From NCBI GenBank assembly GCA_022225965.2, contig JAKJXP020000011.1, forward strand, positions 124,001 to 188,000: a stretch of DNA of 64,000 nt, read 5' to 3'. The DNA is from Diatrype stigma (taxonomy: Eukaryota > Ascomycota > Sordariomycetes > Xylariales > Diatrypaceae). Made by a program: the position numbers and the translations under genes. Below the pieces are notes generated by a model. That model saw nothing but the letters and a program-made list of their open reading frames with translations. It had not been told where the DNA came from and made no database searches. Of this stretch, positions 9,268 through 20,797 are shown piece after piece (position 1 is the first letter of the stretch; each line of letters starts with the position of its first letter).

Positions 9268-10497
9268 TCATAACAAGCCGAACTGTATCAACATCCCTCT
9301 GGTCGAGCCGACTTGCTGATGCATGTAGTGCGCCCGATGGCGTACGTCTCTACTGTTGCTATTGCCCTCATCCGCGGCGCTGGCACTTGCGGGCGGCACA
9401 AGCGCCGCCGCGGCAGTGCCAATGGGGTCTGCAGTGGTACTACCATCAACAGTGTGCGTTGATAATAATGACGTTGATGCGTCCATCTTCGCGGCCACCG
9501 CAGCCATGGCATTGGCGAGCTGGGTGGCGTGCTGCAGCACGGCCACCATCTGGAGCAGAATGGATGTGGCCGCGTCGGGCACGTAGGCACCGATGCGCAC
9601 GGCGGGCAGGCTGACGAGCCGGCCCGCCCTCGTCGCCGGCAGCAGCGTCTGCTGAGCGCAGCCACGCATCAGGACGAAGAGCTCGTCGTAGATGTCCGCG
9701 AGGCGATGCCAGCAGGATAGGACCAGGAACACGGTGGCCGTATCCACCGCGACGGTAGGTGCTACTACCGTGGCTTCTTCTTCGTGCTGGTGATGATGGT
9801 GTATGTGAAGACTGCTGCTGCTGCTGCTGCTGCTGCTACTACTACTTATTGGAGAGGGGAAGTGGAGCGTCTTCACCGCCCCAACGAATGTGGCCGTAAG
9901 CTGCAAGGTCTCGTCGAGGTTAAACTGCTCATCCTCCTGTGAGATATCGGGGGGCGGGCCAGCATGGGGTGGGATGGTGGTCGCGTGACGGAGGAGATCC
10001 AAGCTGAGCTTCGACAGCGTCTCCACGACCTGGATATGTGTGTCGGTTCTTCTAGTATCGTCGCTGTCGGGTGGGTAACTATTAGAAGTCGATGCCCACT
10101 GGGGGGTTCCGAACTCGTCTGTCGACGTCTGCCCGGTGCCGGTGCTGAATCCCTCGAACATACCATCCTCGAGAGACTCGCTCCAATCGACAATAGGCGA
10201 TGGCTGAGATGGCGGAGACGGAGGCCTAGCAGCAGGAGAATTTGAAGTTCTAGCTGTGCGCTTGCTGCTGCCGCCTGTGAAGTCGTTATCCATATCGGAA
10301 GCCGTCCTGAGGCCCCTTGCAGCCACAGTAGCTGGGCGCATCCCGCGTACCGACCGTCCGAAGACGCAGGCAGCTCCGGCCTTGACACAGCGCAGGCAGC
10401 TGTGCTGGCCATCGGGTCTCCCCGGGCAGCGAAGCTTCTGTGCGTGGCATCGTGCGCAGGCGATTCGAGCTATAGGCGATGATGGCTTACCCGACAT
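9268..10497 (-). CDS. Zn2Cys6 (AflR-like) fungal transcription factor, 409 aa
   Basis: A single-exon leftward gene. I chose the ATG at 10497 (MSGKPSS..., A at -3) over one 18 codons upstream, because the zinc cluster then starts at a usual distance from the N-terminus. The six cysteines are C14, C17, C24, C34, C37 and C44 in a C-x2-C-x6-C-x9-C-x2-C-x6-C array, the complete binuclear cluster. The middle region (about 60-210) is Ser/Pro-rich and includes a poly-Ser run and a His/Gln/Glu run encoded by triplet repeats. The C-terminal third has helical segments (VFLVLSCWHRLADIYDELF, AATSILLQMVAVLQHATQLANAM) laid out as in AflR-type aflatoxin/sterigmatocystin regulators. Such factors usually control a neighbouring secondary-metabolite cluster. 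The only neighbour on the upstream side is a dead MFS transporter, so the target may be lost or elsewhere. Confidence 0.82.
   Translation of the reverse strand: MSGKPSSPIARIACARCHAQKLRCPGRPDGQHSCLRCVKAGAACVFGRSVRGMRPATVAARGLRTASDMDNDFTGGSSKRTARTSNSPAARPPSPPSQPSPIVDWSESLEDGMFEGFSTGTGQTSTDEFGTPQWASTSNSYPPDSDDTRRTDTHIQVVETLSKLSLDLLRHATTIPPHAGPPPDISQEDEQFNLDETLQLTATFVGAVKTLHFPSPISSSSSSSSSSSSLHIHHHHQHEEEATVVAPTVAVDTATVFLVLSCWHRLADIYDELFVLMRGCAQQTLLPATRAGRLVSLPAVRIGAYVPDAATSILLQMVAVLQHATQLANAMAAVAAKMDASTSLLSTHTVDGSTTADPIGTAAAALVPPASASAADEGNSNSRDVRHRAHYMHQQVGSTRGMLIQFGLL
9811..9853. repeat. Triplet repeat (CTG/CTA)n within the Zn2Cys6 gene, encoding poly-Ser
   Basis: A run of CTG and CTA-type triplets encodes, on the minus strand, about a dozen consecutive serines followed by a His-rich segment. 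It is in frame and likely length-variable between strains. Confidence 0.6.
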
Positions 10498-10841
10498 CCT
10501 GCATGCAAGCGAGCACTTAGTTGATCTTTCACTAAGTGCCACCAACTGCACGATGCATCCGGAGTAAAAGCCACATTACCCCGTGGGCTTTTACCAGGGG
10601 TCTTGGTCAAGTTTCATTTCGAATGCAGAAAGCTGTTGGTTTGTTTATTGCCCTTTTCCTACTTAGGACGCCCCGCAAAGACGTCCGAATGGATCGGCCC
10701 CTAGGGAAACGTGAACGTATCCGAAGATCACTCCCAACATATCCGAATAGCAACACCAACTTACCCGAAAGTCAATAATGACATACATATCCGAACGCCG
10801 TCAAGCTAAATGAGCCGATGACAATGGGATGAGTCCGAAAT

Positions 10842-11230
10842 GCTGCCACCTCGCTACTAGCCGCCATCGAGAGCACCGTGACATCGACCGCCCTGCCCAT
10901 CGTCGCGGCGGCGCTGTACTCTGCGAGATGTATGTGTGGTTTGTGAGGTTTGTCACTGTTATATTCGTTGACGGGACGCGTTCTTCGTTTCACGTACGCC
11001 CTCCTACACGGGCCCCAGATAAATCAGATTAAATTCAAACAACACTTTCCTCAACCATGCGTGGACCACGAACTGACAACCATCCCCGCCTCTCTTCTAT
11101 GGTTGTATAGCACGGCCTTCGCACCGCTCTTCGGCCAACTGGTCGACTTTTCGGGCGGCGCTGGCTGACGATCGGCATCGTGGTGATTTTCACGCTAGGC
11201 AGCGGTATCAGTGGCAGAAGAGGTCTTTAA
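10842..11230 (+). pseudogene. MFS multidrug transporter relic (frameshifted N-terminal fragment)
   Basis: Three adjacent pieces in different frames spell the start of a DHA14-type MFS transporter. At about 10842-10924 is AAIESTVTSTALPIVAAALY, matching the first helix and motif D1. At 10919-10960, after a one-base shift, is EMYVWFV. At about 11101-11160 is STAFAPLFGQLVDFSG, continued after another shift at about 11155 by RRWLTIGIVVIFTLGSGISG. Between the second and third pieces lies about 140 bp of unrelated DNA, which could be a decayed intron or insertion. After 11230 no transporter sequence continues, so about three quarters of the gene is missing. The breaks rule out a functional product. 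Its position next to an AflR-like regulator suggests a decayed cluster. Confidence 0.8.
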
Positions 11231-12539
11231 CGAGCCGCTCTATCGTAGACCGGGCAACATCGCCCTCAAGCTTTCACTTTTGAACATTTTATTTCTACTT
11301 AAATCGTGTTCGACGAACTCTGCTACGGCGGCATCATGATAAGGGGGTTACCTAACGCATATAGTATGAACTGATGAAAAGGAGAAGTGTTTCTGCAGTG
11401 CTTGGGTGGGATCCTTTGCTATAGGTATCAAGTTTTTATATTACATTACCTAACTAGGTACCTTAGGTACCTATGCCTAAATCCCCTAACTCAAGCTGTA
11501 CGTACTTAACTAAACTGGTCACATACATGTAGTTCTCGCAGAGGGGCACTGTGCAAACCTACATATATGTACAATCACATGTCGTCTCGAATCAATGAAA
11601 TGCCCAGGTGGACGGTGGAATGCCCGGTCTAAGCTACGGTGGGAATGACAGCTCTTTCATTGGCTCCCCAGTCCGGGGTAGCGCTAGTTCAGATATGTGT
11701 GTATGTGTGTATGTATGTATGTACTGTATGTACGAAGTAAGTACATACCTAGGTAATTACATACATAAATACATACATACTACATACACGCATGCTTAAC
11801 GGCAGACGGGGTGGGGCAAATAAATATCTCTCAATTCGTGCCCTCCTTTCCCGACCTCAGCCCCAAGTCTGTCCCCATCCCTACCTCCCTCCCTACATGT
11901 AGATACCCAGCGCCTACCTACTACCTACTACCTACTACCTACATAGGCCCGTCGTCCATACATATTCCATACAGATCCCAGCTGTCAAGCAGGCACGTAG
12001 TAACCCTTATCCATTCGGGCATTTGCAACCGAATGCGCCACTAGAATCACCCAGGTATCAGAGCGACACGCGGATGGACCTACCACCTTCAGAGCTACAG
12101 CTTCACCTCGTCGCATGAGGGTCCGGCCTACCTATCCAAGGGGTTCCTGGAATCCTGGATATGCGCTCATCCATCCTTTCCGGCTTTCCACCTCCACCTA
12201 CATAGGAACACAGACCTAGTCTGCTGGTCTTCGAGGCAGAGGGGCGAATCTTCCCATATCTTACGTTCCATACCTTACGTAGCTACCCGGGTAGGCCGTC
12301 TACCCCAGGCTGGATTCCTCCATCAGTTACCTAGGTACTCGCCTGGCTGACTGGCTGCCTTAGCTATAGCTACTACCTACTTATTACCTACCAACACCCC
12401 ACCATCGCCGGCTGGTTGACCAGCTATCGGCTGTCGTACAACATACACACCACCACGGCGGCGGCGCCGAATCGAGTCGTTCTAGACACCGAACACTAGA
12501 CACCGAACACACACACAGAGAGAGGAAGAGACTGTGAGA
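11231..12539. other. Intergenic region, GTA/TAC repeat-rich
   Basis: No coding frame of substance. The DNA is dense in GTATGTA, TACATAC and CCTACCTA tracts and contains TACCTAGGTA palindromes at 11746-11755 and 12328-12337. A CCTACTA repeat lies near 11915-11942. It should include the YPI1 promoter. Confidence 0.6.
11707..11789. repeat. Imperfect long hairpin of GTATGTA/TACATAC repeats
   Basis: GTGTATGTA at 11707-11715 is the exact complement of TACATACAC at 11781-11789. The sequence between carries further complementary GTATGTAC and GTACATAC blocks around a central TACCTAGGTA palindrome. The whole 83 bp could extrude as a cruciform. Confidence 0.5.
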
Positions 12540-13342
12540 ATGGCAGGCCCTCAAAACGGCGGTGGGCGGGCGCAGGCCCAGCAACAGCGGCAACCGCAAG
12601 GCTCGCAGACACAGGTCGAGGGGGAATCATCATCCTCGCAGCCCCAACCTCAGCAGACAGAAACGCGGCCAGCAGCGATCCTACGCTTGCGGGGTGCGCA
12701 CTCGAACCAAGAGAACCACCGTGTCCAGTGGGCCGAGGGCGTGGTGGATAACGAAGGGCTGGGGCGAAAGAGCTCGAAAGGTATATCCTGTCTATGCCCA
12801 TCTCTCCCCTTCTCGCCCCTCTAGCATCCGTTCTAGAACCAAGGAAATAAAAAAAGAAAGGGAAAAGTGAAAGGCGCAGTACCTTCTCTATGGGGCTAGA
12901 GACTAGCTAAACTAACGGATAGAATAACTAACCCTCTGAATGAACAGTCTGCTGCATATACCACGCTCCCCGCGCGGTGGGCGAATCGTCCTCGGACGAG
13001 TCATCATCGTCGTCGGATTCCTCGTCAGACTCCGACTCGGACACGGACTCGGTGCCCGACTACGATCCAAGAGAGCGCGCAATGGCACAGCGGAGGGCGG
13101 CGCGCCAGCAGCGCGGAGAGCATGATCACAAGCACGACCATGATCACGACCATGATCATGGAAACGGTGACGGTAGCAACAGTGGCGCAAATGGTAAACG
13201 GAAATCAGCACACCGCAGGAGACCGAGCCCCAATGCGTATGAGAAGCAGCCACGGCCAAAACGGAGAGACGGCGGCGGTGGTGGAGCCGGAGGGGCCGGA
13301 TCCGGGAGCGGGGGTGGCGGACCCGCCCCCGTCGGTGCGTGA
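12540..13342 (+). CDS. YPI1: Type 1 protein phosphatase inhibitor/regulator YPI1 (PPP1R11 family), 211 aa, 2 exons
   Basis: Exons 12540-12780 and 12948-13342 join to 636 nt. The intron has a GTATAT donor and an AACAG acceptor, and splicing restores [25 protein letters not shown], a hallmark of the Ypi1/inhibitor-3 family. The PP1-docking RVxF-type site is RVQWAEGVVDNEG (about residues 61-73). The CCIYH cysteine/histidine segment follows at about 81-86. The C-terminal half is a Ser/Asp acidic tract, a His/Asp repeat (HDHKHDHDHDHDH, a possible metal-binding stretch) and a Gly-rich tail, all probably disordered. Ypi1 binds and modulates nuclear PP1 (Glc7). The N-terminal Gln-rich part and Gly-rich tail make it longer than yeast Ypi1 (155 aa). 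The upstream GTG frame is not used; the ATG at 12540 is the first in-frame Met. Confidence 0.93.
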
Positions 13343-15354
13343 TGAAGTTGGGAATCAAAAGAAAAATACAGAAGGGCGAGGCCCGGCTATGAATTGAATG
13401 AATGGACGAATTTGGTTTGTCCTGCTAGTAGTCTCGCCCGTCCTCGATTAGGACATGGTAGTAGTAAAGACTACATAGATGGTGAAGTGTGAGACAGATC
13501 AGTGAATCAGAGCCAGAACCAACAAGGTGACCGGAAAGCGGACCGGATTACGTCTCAACGGCGTTCTTTCGAAGGCTCAGAAGGAGGGAAGGTCGCTTCA
13601 GTCTCTTCCGCTTCGTTTACGGGGGTTAGTTTGACCAGGTATCGGGACACTGTCCAAGGCTGGGGTGCACAGCCTCGTGTACATCTAGTCTACCTAGGTA
13701 TATGAAAAGGTATATGAAGGATGCCAAGGCATACCACACCACATGCTGGGAAGGTGAACAAAGAATCTTGTATACCAAACGAAACAAATACCCACCCACG
13801 GACTAGCCGGCTCATTCAAAAGGGAGAGATCTGGCTGCGTGCCTCACAGCTCAGCCTAACTACTTCCTATACTATACTATACTAGGTACTAAGTCTGTAA
13901 GTCTGATGAGACGTGAGTGATAGACCGTAGATTCCGAGTTGAAATATACCTGTTTCAATATCACACATACCTACACATACAGGCACATATGCTCCCCAAT
14001 CTATAGCCTACGTACAGAGGTAGGATGACACGGCTTGGAATGAGGCTTGATTATGGGAGCTTGGATAGGGGAGCTTGGACAAGGGATCCGCTATTGAAGA
14101 CCGCATCTTCGCCAGGGACGTACTGTATCTACCCAACTCACTTTATATGAAGTATCTACATACGTACGTAGCTATATCATTCTAGATACCCCTTGGTATT
14201 CTCCCTTACACCTCCCCCCTACTTCAGATATCTCTTTCTCTGCTGCTGCTGCTGCTAGGGGCACACGGAAGACATGGGGGAAGATTGTTCCACCTCCTTT
14301 CCCCATTCTCCTTCCATCCAAACAACTAGCTAGATCCAACACCGGGGTGATTAGATGGCCAGTTGAGCGGATGGGACATTCAAAGTCTGATTTCTCCACA
14401 TAGTAGTCTAGGCACCCATTTCCATGCAAGGTTTGCCGTTCCACTTCTTCCTTTCTCCGCAGGAAGTGCTTGCTTGGTATAAGCACACGTATCTACACCT
14501 ACACACACACACACACACACACACACATTTCCTCCTTCCTGTCTGTCTGTCTGTCTGTCTCTCCATCTCCCTCCATCTAGTACTCCCCTTTCCTGTATAT
14601 GTATTCGATTCCATCCATTCCACTTCATCCATCCCATACCATCCCATCACCCATTCAAATCCATTATTGCATCCCGGTCCTCTTCCTTCCTTCCTTCTAT
14701 CTCTGATCCCATGCTCTGATTCAATCTCAGCCATCAACTCAGAACCCTCCACCCATACAGCACCCACCACAAGCGAGTATCGGAATAACGACTAGGCAGA
14801 AGAAAGCCAAGCTTAATCGCTGAATCCCTTAGTAATGGCTAAGGATGAAAAGGTTACAAAGGAACCCCAGAATGGATTCTTAATGTGATCTCGAAAAAAC
14901 AATCCGAGATTGAGGGCTAAACTAACCGGACGCCGTGCCCCCTCCCTGGATATGGGCCTCTTTCAATCGATGATACGAGACGGATGCCAAGTTCCAGCAG
15001 AAAGGGGCTACTCTACTACAGCCGGAAAAGAAAACGGGGACAGGGAGGAAACAAGCCCCTCGATACTAGTCATCTGAATAAAGGGGATTAAAAAAGCCTC
15101 TGAGCCAATCAATATCCATCTCCGCTTGCTAGGTGCTAGGTAGGTTAATTATGTTATATTGTACAAGAGGTTTTTCTTTTTCTCGAGTTGAATGCGAGGG
15201 ATATCCTTCACACTGAAATTCTTTACGAGGCCACCTTACTCTTACAATTTTCTTCCCTCCCTTCCTCTCTTCTCTTCTTCCCATGCTGTCAACATAAATT
15301 CACATGAAGCGGAACTTAGTCCCAAACAAAGCCTCCATAGGTCCAAATATTGTA
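13343..15354. other. Intergenic region with microsatellites, no gene
   Basis: Two kb between YPI1 and the end of the leftward DENN gene. It contains a (CA)n and (CTGT)n pair at 14510-14560, pyrimidine-rich tracts (14566-14720) and a TACCTAGGTA palindrome at 13691-13700. Frames such as 14424-14795 are simple-repeat translations. Confidence 0.65.
14510..14560. repeat. Compound microsatellite (CA)n ... (CTGT)n
   Basis: About nine CA units at 14510-14527 are followed 12 bp later by about five CTGT units ending at 14560. Confidence 0.9.
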
Positions 15355-18300
15355 TTACCGTGGTGCCTCCGGAGAAGGTGGAGTAGGAAATCCCACCATG
15401 CTAGGAACTTGCTTTCGCATCACACCTCTCTTCCGTTGTTCTGGTCGGGGTACACCCTGGATCGCACGAGGCTCTTTCATCAGGGCAGGATCTAATCTGG
15501 TCGGAATCCTCGTAGTTACTGCACGGTATTCGCCCGCAAACTTGGCGTTGGGCACCGGAACCGATGCAGTCCGCCAGATGTGCTCCGTCGTATTCGTGAG
15601 ATACGTCGGGGCTCTAGATCTAGACTGCATTCCCGGAAAAGAGTTCGAGATGCCATGGGATGCCCTGATTGTAGAGAGGCGAGACAGGCCAGACGAGATG
15701 CCAGCGGTCTTCCCCCGTGACTTCTTTGCCAGGATAATCTCATCGAACAAACGGACCTCGGGGTCCGTTGCTGGCTTTGATTCCCTGAGATGAATAAACT
15801 CATTGAAGGCTACAGATAGTTAGACATCCCTCCCAAACGTTAAGCGATCAGGAAAGGCTTACCTTGAGTATCCCTCATCATGGTTGCATAGTCTTGTTGA
15901 TCGTAGGGTAGGCTCTTAATGAATCCATTCATATCAAATCCATACAGCTGGTTGTTCTTCTTCTGCTCTTTCGTAGGCCTACCCAGATGTTTCCGGTAAG
16001 TGAAGAGCAGACTCGCCATACATCGGACGAAAGAAGCCCGGACCTTATCGGCACTGAAGGCGGTAGGACAAACAAGTGAGACGCAGCCGAGACAGCGACC
16101 ATGTGATACAATACCACACCCGGAACATTTGTAGCATCCATCGCCTTCTGCACGTTCGTTACAGATGCCACATATTGAGCTTGTGTCCCGTGTATTGAAG
16201 TTGAAACAGTGACCTTCGACCCACACTATAGTATCTGTGTTCTCCACTGGCTGTATTAACATATTCGGCATAACCGTTGACGCAGCAATAGTAGACTGGG
16301 CATAGGTTGACGGAGCATATCCCCCGTACGATGACTGAGAATCGATCGAAATGGCAGAGATGGACAGGTTGGCTTGATGTCCATTGAGGAATGGTAGACT
16401 GGCTTTGTGGGTCGGGCCATGATTGAACGAAGAGCTACGCCGCCCGCTTTGGCTGTTGTCCTTGAAATGGCCCGATCTCTTCTCTCGCAATGTTGCTGAC
16501 AACGCAAAACCGGAGTCGCTCCTTGAAATCGGCGTGACCGGCATCGGCGGAAAATTTATAGAAACCGGCGAGATCGAGGACTGAGGGCTAGTGCGGTTCG
16601 ATTTACTAGTAGCAGGGCGATCGGACGTGCTGGGCTTCGCATGCGTGAACGCATTGAAGACAGGTGTCGTCATTGCATCGACAGGGTCAGGCTCTCCAAA
16701 AGAGGATGAGTTCTGTACCACCCACTTTCCGAGAGTGCTCACCGGGGGTTTCTCGTTAAACAACGAGCCATTCTCTGCAGAATACGCATCGTAAGGGAAT
16801 GATTCAATGGCGTAAGGTGGCGGTCCCGTCGTGACACCATATCGAAGGTGGTGTGGAGCCGCGAGCTGCAGCAGCGACATCAGCTTTCTGCGGTGTTGTT
16901 TTGGTAGGCGAACAGGGAGCTGGGTGGCGTCAATTGTGTCTTTGTCTAGGTCGACAAGTACGTAGTCATCATCTGGGAGCTGGATATTGTCGTATCTCCG
17001 CTCGATACCGACGATATATGGACACGGCGCTTCGAGGGCAGATATCAACCTCGCAGGTAAGATGGGGATGAAGATACTCGCCCATTGTAGGGGGTATAGG
17101 AGACCGGCTATGGCATGACAAGCCAGATGGAGCATAGATGTATGCGAGGATAGGAATATGATGCGCGATTCCGTCATGGCATACTCAAAGAGCGTGACCA
17201 CATTCTCCAGAGACAGCGACCGGAACAGGGCATAAAGATCGGTGCTGCGAGATCCCGGGAGCTCATTCTCGGCTTCCTTGCGCGCGTACATGCGTAATTC
17301 GCGCACCCCGATTTCTACCTGCGTTTTGGAGCCGAGGGGGCTGAAGGCCTCGGCGCAAAGATTGACGACATAGCGTTCTAAGGGTTGCCATCGCCCAACT
17401 TTAGGGGAGCTCGCTGGCACACGGAGAACTCCTCCATCCGTCATGGGCACTATGACGGCTCTGAGCCAGTCCTTCCAGAAAGCCATCCGCGAGGCGTCCC
17501 TTCCAAGGATACCATATGCGCGCGGCGTCCAGAGCCCGCTCTCCCCAGCAGTCAACCCATCAATCTTGGAGGCGGCACCGTGCCTCAAGGGCCGGAGCAT
17601 CTCGGTCATCAGACTGATTTTCTCCTCTACCGCACTAATCTCATCATCGAGCATCTCCCGATCTTCCGAGCCAGAAGCAACGGTAGGGAGCTCGGCTAGC
17701 AGTTGAGACAGATGTGCACGTTCTGCGGCAAGCCTGGTCCCAAGGCTCCCAGCAAGCTCTCGCTCCTCTTCGGTCATGTTTCGTTGCCTCCACTCCTCGC
17801 ATCTCCTCTCGACATCTTCTGCGACATCTGACGGAACTGCCGTCCATATTATTATTGTGATACCGTATATCTTCGCGTTATCATCGGATGTCATTGTGAA
17901 GCCATGCCATGTCGAGCGCGGCCGGTCGTCTGAGGAGACGATCTGGATATCGTTAGGAAAGGCAAACATCGGCACGTAATCGGGGAATCTCCCTCTCCTG
18001 GCTAGGTCCTCGTCGGCATTTCGTGGAGGATACCGGTCTAGTAGCTCAGGTTCGAAGCGTCGTTTCAGAGGGTGCATGTTAGGATCAAGATTGAGTGGTT
18101 CGGGTGGGGGGATGACGGAGTTATAGTTGCTCAGTCGCTTGGTCGTCCGAACGGATGCTGATTTGCACATGTCAGTACAAAAGGCAGAGCTCCTCTTACA
18201 ATCATGACCAAAGAAATCCGCAGGAAATGCTGATGCAAAGCTGTCTTTCTGATCCTCCAGACCTAAATCGGAAAAGGGGAGCATACCAGGTCTCGGAGTG

Positions 18301-18902
18301 GACGGCTGCTTGCGTGCGCTGTTCATGTCTCTGAAGCTGATTTTCCGTCTCAGACTGCCCCTGATGCTGCCCCGGATGCTCTTTAGGGGGCTCATCCGGC
18401 CGCTAGGGATCTCGTCGGCCTTGATTCTCTCCGCCCGCGGGTTGACCATCGGAGGTCGCGACTGCGTCTTGGCTCCGGCTGAGAAGCTCAGATCCTCGAG
18501 GAAGTTCTCCCTTTCCGCAGCGAACTTAACGAGGGCCTTATCGAAGTCGAAGTCGGGAAGGAATACCGCATCTTGCTCGGGTGCGTCTGAGAGTAAATTT
18601 GGCCTAATGGTGACACTGCTTCTGTTGCTTCGTGTGTTCCCATCGAGCTCTTCTAGGGTACGTATTGTCGACATCGACGCCCTCGAAATTCTTCCGTTGG
18701 AGTTCTGGCGGGAATGTCTAGCGGGGGGTTTAGACGGCGTCATGGGCGTCGAGGGGCTACCATCGTCGTCGGGCTCGCCATCTTCGGCTATTATTGCGTC
18801 TACACTGGTGTTCGTAGCAGGATGAGGGAGGTCTTGGTATGAGATGGACTGGATACCGGCGATCCAGAAGTAATCAGCCAACGGTGCCGAAGAGCTATCC
18901 AT
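15355..18902 (-). CDS. DENN (AEX-3) domain protein with zinc-binding C1-like insert, 1164 aa, 2 exons
   Basis: Exon 1 is 18902-15863 and exon 2 is 15809-15355. The 53-nt intron (GTAAGC donor, CTGTAG acceptor) joins MMRDTQ to AFNEFIHLRESKP and gives exactly 1,165 codons. Residues 1-300 are Ser/Pro/Arg-rich and probably disordered. A uDENN segment (FPDYVPMFAFPNDIQIVSSD) lies at about 305-360, a charged coiled coil at 365-440, and a cDENN core at 455-665 (ASIFIPILPARLISALEAPCPYIVGIERR, DDDYVLVDLDKDTID). After a Ser-rich linker comes a Cys/His cluster at about 895-940 (CGICNERAEGDGCYKCSGCG), a C1/phorbol-ester-type zinc module. A dDENN segment (ASFVRCMASLLFTYRKHL) follows near 950-1040, then a basic tail. 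DENN proteins are Rab GTPase exchange factors in vesicle traffic; the Rab partner cannot be read here. Confidence 0.92.
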
Positions 18903-19742
18903 GTCATTTGCTGTTAAGCCAACGGGCTACTCTCTATTTTGATTTTGTTCCAAAGTAGCGCGTGGCCCTGTTTGTTTTCGGGGGGGAAGAGATGAATCAG
19001 GCGAGCGGAACAGGGCTATCTCAGCAAAAGAGTAGGAACACAAGTTTGCCCAGCGGATCGCTGTTCCCGAGCCCTACTGAGGAGACTGTAGATGACGCTT
19101 GATGGATCCAATATGTTGATTTGTCACAAACTGTTTTGCGTCTTGTCTTCGTTTTCTCAGGGGGTCGGAATCTTCAATATACCACTCGAGAACTGACGTT
19201 TGGGTTACCGTGATGCGCTTTAGGCAAGGAAACAACGGTCCAAATCTAGTTCAAGACACTTTGATGCCTCCTCGAGTGACCTCAGAATTGACCTCAGAAT
19301 TGGGAGGATTGGGTCATGCTTTACAAGAACCCACGAGTCTCAGAGATTGGAGGAATTCGTGTTCGGCGTGGCTAGCCCAGTCGATCACAGGGGTATTATT
19401 TGGGTGGTCCGGGGAGCGAATTCGGGGCTTCGTCTCGTAACCGCCGTATCGGATGAAAGAGCGAATTGGGTTCAATCAGGCGCGTGGTTCGAAAATGGGA
19501 TGAACCTCAGCTCGATCGGGGGGTATAAACTTTTAAGGAAATGGAGAAATTAGTCAAAGTCCAAAGGCGGTGGGTAAAGTTTCCGCGTCTCGTCTTTTCT
19601 TTTCTTCTAAACTTTCACCCCCTGGCTGCACGAGTGTTTATCATGCAGGAAAGTAGTGCGGTGCTGCAAGTGGTGCTGCAAGTGGTGTGCAGATGGATCG
19701 GAACACCTGAGATAGCGTGCGGGATGGGCAGATAGGGTAGGA

Positions 19743-19765
19743 TGTCTTGTCTTGTCTTGTCTTGT
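19743..19765. repeat. (CTTGT)n pentanucleotide repeat
   Basis: About four and a half CTTGT units, followed by degenerate copies to about 19799. Confidence 0.85.
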
Positions 19766-20770
19766 TTCGCCTGGTCTCGTCCTGCTTGTCTTGTCTTGGT
19801 TCGGCTCCCAAAAGCCAAATAGCTGCCTGCTCCTCCTTCGCCTCGACACCTCTTGTGTGTCTAGTGCAATGTCCCCTTCTCTGCTCTTGTGCTACTGGCA
19901 CTCGCCAAAACACCAATTGTGCTGTGCTATGCAACCTACTTTTGATTTGGATATTGATACCGGGCGAGCTTTAGGGGCTGGACTCGGAAGAAAAGAAAGA
20001 CACCATCTGCTTCCCAATAATCGGTAGGGCCATATGGTGGTCAATCCCTATGGATTCGTGCCTGTCGATTTCCTAGTCGAAAAGCCGGTTGGAGGATGAG
20101 GGGGGAAGGGGGGTCGGGTCGTCCTAACTCGAACCGAGTGTAACCGAATTCAGGTACAGTAAAGTACCTCAAGTACTTCTCTGCTCACCAAGGCCGGCTG
20201 AACATGGATAGATGGAAGTATGTAGTTGATGGTCAGACGAAGACAATCTGGTGGCAGTTGGCCTATGGTTCTGCATTCAAGATACGGCCAGAAAAGCCCA
20301 AGCCAAGAGAGGAGATGGGGATGAGATGGGGATGAGATGGAGATGGAGATGGAGGTGGAAGAAGACAAAAAAGGGTCCAGAACACTGAGAACAGCTTGGT
20401 GCGGGCGGGCGTATTCAACACGTCGGTACGAAGTAGGTAGGGTACCGGTAATAAGGTGACTAGGTCCCAAGGTCAGAGGGTGAGGAGGGTATCGGCATGT
20501 AGGCTGGTAGGTATGTATGTACATAAGTAGAAATCCGCTCCAGAAATCCGTCAAGGCCCGTCTTGTCTGCTTGTGTGCAGGCCATGCGGCAACGATTTAC
20601 CTGCTTCGCAGTCTACCTAGAGATTGCACCTAGCCTACATGAGTAGAGTGAGTACCTTAAAACGGTAAACGGGGAAAGTGGTGGTATGTAGGGTCGATGT
20701 AGGGTGTGTGTATGTAGCAATGCCTACGCCTATCAATCCTGTTAGCGACCAGGGTGATAATACTACATAC

Positions 20771-20797
20771 TAGGTAGGTAGGTAGGTAGGTAGGTAG
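20771..20797. repeat. (TAGG)n tetranucleotide repeat
   Basis: About six and a half TAGG units in a row, the purest instance of the TAGG/CCTA word that pervades this region. Confidence 0.9.

Noticed and set aside
10498..10551. Upstream ATG of the Zn2Cys6 gene adding 18 residues
   Set aside because: Possible but less likely; the downstream ATG has a better context and gives the usual spacing to the zinc cluster.
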